Source of the DNA: Bacteroidota bacterium
GTDB lineage: Bacteria > Bacteroidota > Bacteroidia > B-17B0 > Aurantibacillaceae
Length of the DNA: 10,012 nucleotides
Assembly: GCA_947474485.1 (NCBI GenBank)
Contig: CANJJP010000030.1
Coordinates: forward strand, 1-10,012
Direction of reading: 5' to 3'
Both the position numbers and the translations under genes were made by a program. How positions within the stretch are numbered: position 1 is the first letter of the stretch; each line of letters starts with the position of its first letter. Of this stretch, positions 7,370 through 10,012 are shown one piece after another. A model generated the notes under the pieces. The model was not told the DNA's origin, searched no databases, and saw only the letters and a list, made by a program, of their open reading frames with translations.

Positions 7370-7465
7370 GAGTTTATATAAAATTAATAGCTCTAAAGTT
7401 AGACAAAAATAAAAATAACATATTAAAGATTAACAATTTATAGGATATATTTTGTTTAGTTTTTG

Positions 7466-7473
7466 TACATTTG
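7466..7473 (+). promoter_or_regulatory. -7-like box upstream of dxs
   Basis: TACATTTG matches the Bacteroidota -7 consensus TAnnTTTG. A start near 7480 gives a leader of about 30 nt before the dxs ATG, a normal distance. The spacer just upstream has a TTTG at 7451-7454, closer than the usual -33 position, so the -33 element is unassigned. The 155-nt gap before dxs supports an independent promoter here. Confidence 0.4.
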
Positions 7474-7509
7474 TATTAAACACTTTTCTGTTCATTAATA
7501 AAAATTCTA

Positions 7510-9471
7510 ATGGAATTAGTAAAAAACGAAAATCCCTTTCAAGCTGGCGAATTATTAGCAAAAATAAATTCACCCGCTGACTTAAGAAACCTAAACGAAG
7601 ACCAGTTAGAACAAGTTAGCAATGAATTGCGCCAATACATTGTTGATTTGGTTTCGGTAAAAGGTGGTCATTTTGGGGCAAGCTTAGGGGTTGTTGAATT
7701 AACTGTTGCATTACACTACGTTTACAATACCCCCTACGACCAATTAGTTTGGGATGTTGGTCATCAAGCATACGGGCATAAAATACTTACAGGAAGAAGA
7801 GATAATTTTCACACCAATAGAAAGTATAAAGGAATAAGTGGTTTTCCTAAACGCAGCGAAAGTGAATATGATACTTTTGGTGTTGGCCACTCTTCAACTT
7901 CCATTTCTGGCGCACTAGGCATGGCAGTTGCAAGTCGTCATTTAAGCTTAAATGATAAACAACATATTGCTGTTATCGGCGATGGGGCTATGACTGCGGG
8001 CTTAGCATTTGAAGGTTTAAATCATGCAGGTGTTGAAAACGCAAACATACTTGTGGTACTAAATGATAATTGCATGAGTATCGATCCTAATGTTGGTGCT
8101 TTGCGTGAATACCTAACAGATATTACTACTTCTCATACTTATAACAATGTAAAAGATGAAGTTTGGAAATTGTTAGGTAAGCTAAGTACATTTGGAAAAA
8201 GCGCTCAAGATATAGTATCAAAAGTGCAATCAGCCGTAAAAACTTCCTTACTTAAGCAAAGTAATCTATTTGAATCACTAAACTTTAGATACTTTGGACC
8301 AATTGATGGGCATGATGTTGTTTATCTTACTAAAGTAATGAACGACTTAAAAGATATTCCAGGTCCAAAAATACTTCATGTTATAACACAAAAAGGCAAA
8401 GGCTATAAATTTAGTGAAGAAGGAAATCAAACTATTTGGCATGCGCCAGGTGTTTTTAATAAAGACACAGGTGAGATAATTAAAGTAACTCCAAAAACTC
8501 CACAGCCACCAAAATATCAAGATGTATTTGGACATACGATTGTTGAGTTAGCAGAAAAGAATAATAAAATTATGGGGGTAACCCCTGCAATGCCTTCAGG
8601 ATGTTCGTTAAACATTATGATGAAAGCAATGCCCGACAGAGCTTTCGACGTTGGTATTGCCGAGCAGCATGCTGTAACTTTTTCGGCAGGCTTGGCAACA
8701 CAAGGATTAATTCCATTCTGTAACATCTACTCTTCTTTCATGCAACGTGCATACGATCAAGTAATACACGATGTTGCATTGCAAAATTTACATGTTGTAT
8801 TATGTTTAGATAGAGGTGGATTAGTTGGTGCAGACGGACCAACACACCATGGAGTTTACGATATTGCTTATTTCCGCTGTATTCCTAAAATGGTTGTTTC
8901 ATCTCCAATGAATGAATCGGAATTAAGAAACTTAATGTACACAGCTCAGTTACCTGAAAATGCATTACCATTCAGTATTCGTTATCCACGAGGAAACGGT
9001 GTAATGACCGAATGGAAAACACCTTTCCAAAAAATTGAAATTGGTAAAGGAAGAAAATTAAAAGATGGTAATGATTTAGCCATTTTAACTTTCGGTCCAA
9101 TAGGAAATACTGCTAAAACAGCAATTGAAAAAGCTGAACAAGAAGGTTTATCAGTTGCACACTATGATATGCGTTTTGCAAAACCAATTGATGAAGAAAT
9201 GCTTCATGAAGTATTTGCAAAGTTTAAAAAAATAATTACCATTGAAGATGCTTGTATTATTGGTGGTGTTGGAAGTGCAGTGATTGAATTTATGAGCGAC
9301 CACGGATACAATGCGCAAGTAAAACGTTTAGGTATTCCAGATGAATATATCGAACATGGAGAACCAGCTGAGTTGTGTGCAGAGTGTGGTTTTGATGAAG
9401 ATGGGATTCTAAAATCAATTACCGAATTACATCAAGAAAAAAAGCAAGTTCTTACAAAAAAAGCAATGTAA
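7510..9471 (+). CDS. dxs: 1-deoxy-D-xylulose-5-phosphate synthase
   Basis: A 653-residue thiamine-diphosphate enzyme that condenses pyruvate with glyceraldehyde 3-phosphate to form DXP, the first step of the MEP isoprenoid pathway and a branch point to thiamine and pyridoxal. The transketolase-like order is complete: KGGHFGASLG with the substrate His54; WDVGHQAYGHKILTGRR; the ThDP/Mg motif GDGAMTAG (157-164) continued by NDNCMSIDPNVGAL; YFGPIDGHD (261-269); VGIAEQHAVTFSAGLA with the catalytic Glu385 that activates the cofactor; DRGGLVGADGPTHHG (434-448); and RYPRG. The C-terminal transketolase domain ends near GFDEDGI, followed by a short basic tail. Length is close to the usual 620-640. The gene has its own upstream spacer with a -7-like box, and a DUF1572 gene starts 12 nt downstream. 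No missing catalytic residue was seen. Confidence 0.98.
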   Translation: MELVKNENPFQAGELLAKINSPADLRNLNEDQLEQVSNELRQYIVDLVSVKGGHFGASLGVVELTVALHYVYNTPYDQLVWDVGHQAYGHKILTGRRDNFHTNRKYKGISGFPKRSESEYDTFGVGHSSTSISGALGMAVASRHLSLNDKQHIAVIGDGAMTAGLAFEGLNHAGVENANILVVLNDNCMSIDPNVGALREYLTDITTSHTYNNVKDEVWKLLGKLSTFGKSAQDIVSKVQSAVKTSLLKQSNLFESLNFRYFGPIDGHDVVYLTKVMNDLKDIPGPKILHVITQKGKGYKFSEEGNQTIWHAPGVFNKDTGEIIKVTPKTPQPPKYQDVFGHTIVELAEKNNKIMGVTPAMPSGCSLNIMMKAMPDRAFDVGIAEQHAVTFSAGLATQGLIPFCNIYSSFMQRAYDQVIHDVALQNLHVVLCLDRGGLVGADGPTHHGVYDIAYFRCIPKMVVSSPMNESELRNLMYTAQLPENALPFSIRYPRGNGVMTEWKTPFQKIEIGKGRKLKDGNDLAILTFGPIGNTAKTAIEKAEQEGLSVAHYDMRFAKPIDEEMLHEVFAKFKKIITIEDACIIGGVGSAVIEFMSDHGYNAQVKRLGIPDEYIEHGEPAELCAECGFDEDGILKSITELHQEKKQVLTKKAM

Positions 9472-9483
9472 TTTTTTCTTACC

Positions 9484-10012
9484 ATGCTTGAAGTATCTTA
9501 TCTAAAAAGCATTAAACAACAATTTGAGTACTACAAAGTACTTGGAGAAAAAGCTATTGAGCAATTAGAAGAAGAGCAGTTATTTATTGCACTTAACGAA
9601 GATTCAAACAGTATTGCAACTATTGTAAAACACATAAGCGGAAACATGCTTTCTCGTTGGACAGATTTTTTAAATAGTGATGGTGAGAAAGAGTGGAGAA
9701 ACCGTGATGCTGAATTTGAAAACGACATTAAAACAAAATCAGAATTACTCTTAACTTGGAACAAAGGTTGGAATTGTTTACATGAAGCAATAAATCCATT
9801 AAATGAAGAAGACCTTTCAAAAATAATTTACATCCGCAACGAAGGTCACACGGTTACCGAAGCAATAAACCGCCAATTAGCGCATTATCCTTATCATATT
9901 GGTCAAATAATATTTTTGGCCAAGCTTTTAAAAAAATCAGAATGGAATAGTTTATCCATTCCTAAAAATAATTCAGCAAATTACAATGCCAATAAATTCT
10001 CCCAGAAAAAAA
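9484..10012 (+). CDS. DinB-superfamily protein of the DUF1572 type, running off the right edge
   Basis: 176 codons are visible from the ATG at 9484 with no stop before the window ends; as the family is usually about 150-190 residues, only the last few are probably missing. It looks like a soluble four-helix-bundle protein: IKQQFEYYKVLGEKAIEQL (helix 1), NSIATIVKHISGNMLSRWTDFL (helix 2), a conserved GEKEWRNRDAEFE loop, and INRQLAHYPYHIGQIIFLAKLL (last helix). His50, His134 and His138 fit the three-histidine metal site of the DinB/YfiT-like fold. Members of the fold include metal-dependent thiol S-transferases, but the reaction of DUF1572 proteins is not known to me. The 12-nt gap after dxs suggests co-transcription. 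There is no Shine-Dalgarno; the ATG was chosen because it gives helix 1 in full with no upstream in-frame alternative beyond the dxs end. Confidence 0.85.
   Translation, partial: MLEVSYLKSIKQQFEYYKVLGEKAIEQLEEEQLFIALNEDSNSIATIVKHISGNMLSRWTDFLNSDGEKEWRNRDAEFENDIKTKSELLLTWNKGWNCLHEAINPLNEEDLSKIIYIRNEGHTVTEAINRQLAHYPYHIGQIIFLAKLLKKSEWNSLSIPKNNSANYNANKFSQKK

Noticed and set aside
8347..8726. Two overlapping minus-strand open frames inside dxs
   Set aside because: They lie wholly antisense to a well-conserved gene, have no recognisable domain or start signals, and look like by-products of the AT-rich codon usage of dxs.
9531..9764. Minus-strand open frame of 77 codons inside the DUF1572 gene
   Set aside because: It is antisense to a conserved protein whose motifs are clear on the plus strand, and its translation is serine-rich and featureless.

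Overview
The window looks like chromosomal DNA of a Bacteroidota (Bacteroidetes) bacterium, probably a free-living or aquatic lineage of the Flavobacteriia/Sphingobacteriia type. The grounds are: strongly AT-rich sequence; genes without Shine-Dalgarno sequences; several upstream boxes matching the Bacteroidota -7 consensus TAnnTTTG; a TPR-PD40-OmpA envelope protein, an architecture typical of this phylum; and HlyD, TolC and DUF1572 proteins that resemble Bacteroidota versions. The species cannot be named from the window.

Left block (1-4149): an envelope export module with a divergent regulator. On the minus strand, a 772-residue protein joins an ABC-exporter transmembrane domain directly to a HlyD-type periplasmic adaptor, with no ATPase domain between or after them. 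Its end overlaps by 26 nt the start of a TolC-family outer-membrane channel gene, which runs off the left edge. On the plus strand is a TetR-family regulator. The 134-nt divergent spacer holds a perfect 21-bp palindrome, the best operator candidate, flanked by -7-like boxes on both strands. Together these genes could form an inner membrane-periplasm-outer membrane conduit under local TetR control. The ATPase, if one is used, must be encoded outside the window or the module is not ATP-driven in the usual way.

Middle block (4150-7354): tryptophan 2,3-dioxygenase (kynurenine pathway entry) with an intact active site, then a strong 15-bp hairpin in which a -7-like box is embedded, then a secreted 665-residue TPR / PD40 propeller / OmpA protein reminiscent of the type IX secretion-associated PorE family.

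Right block (7355-10012): dxs, the first enzyme of the MEP isoprenoid pathway, followed after 12 nt by a DinB-superfamily DUF1572 protein that continues to the right edge. These two are probably co-transcribed.

No stretch longer than about 155 nt lacks a gene. I see no tRNA, rRNA, CRISPR array, insertion sequence or phage gene. The observation most worth following is the ATPase-less ABC transmembrane-HlyD fusion with its TetR and palindromic operator; the rest is ordinary housekeeping or envelope sequence.
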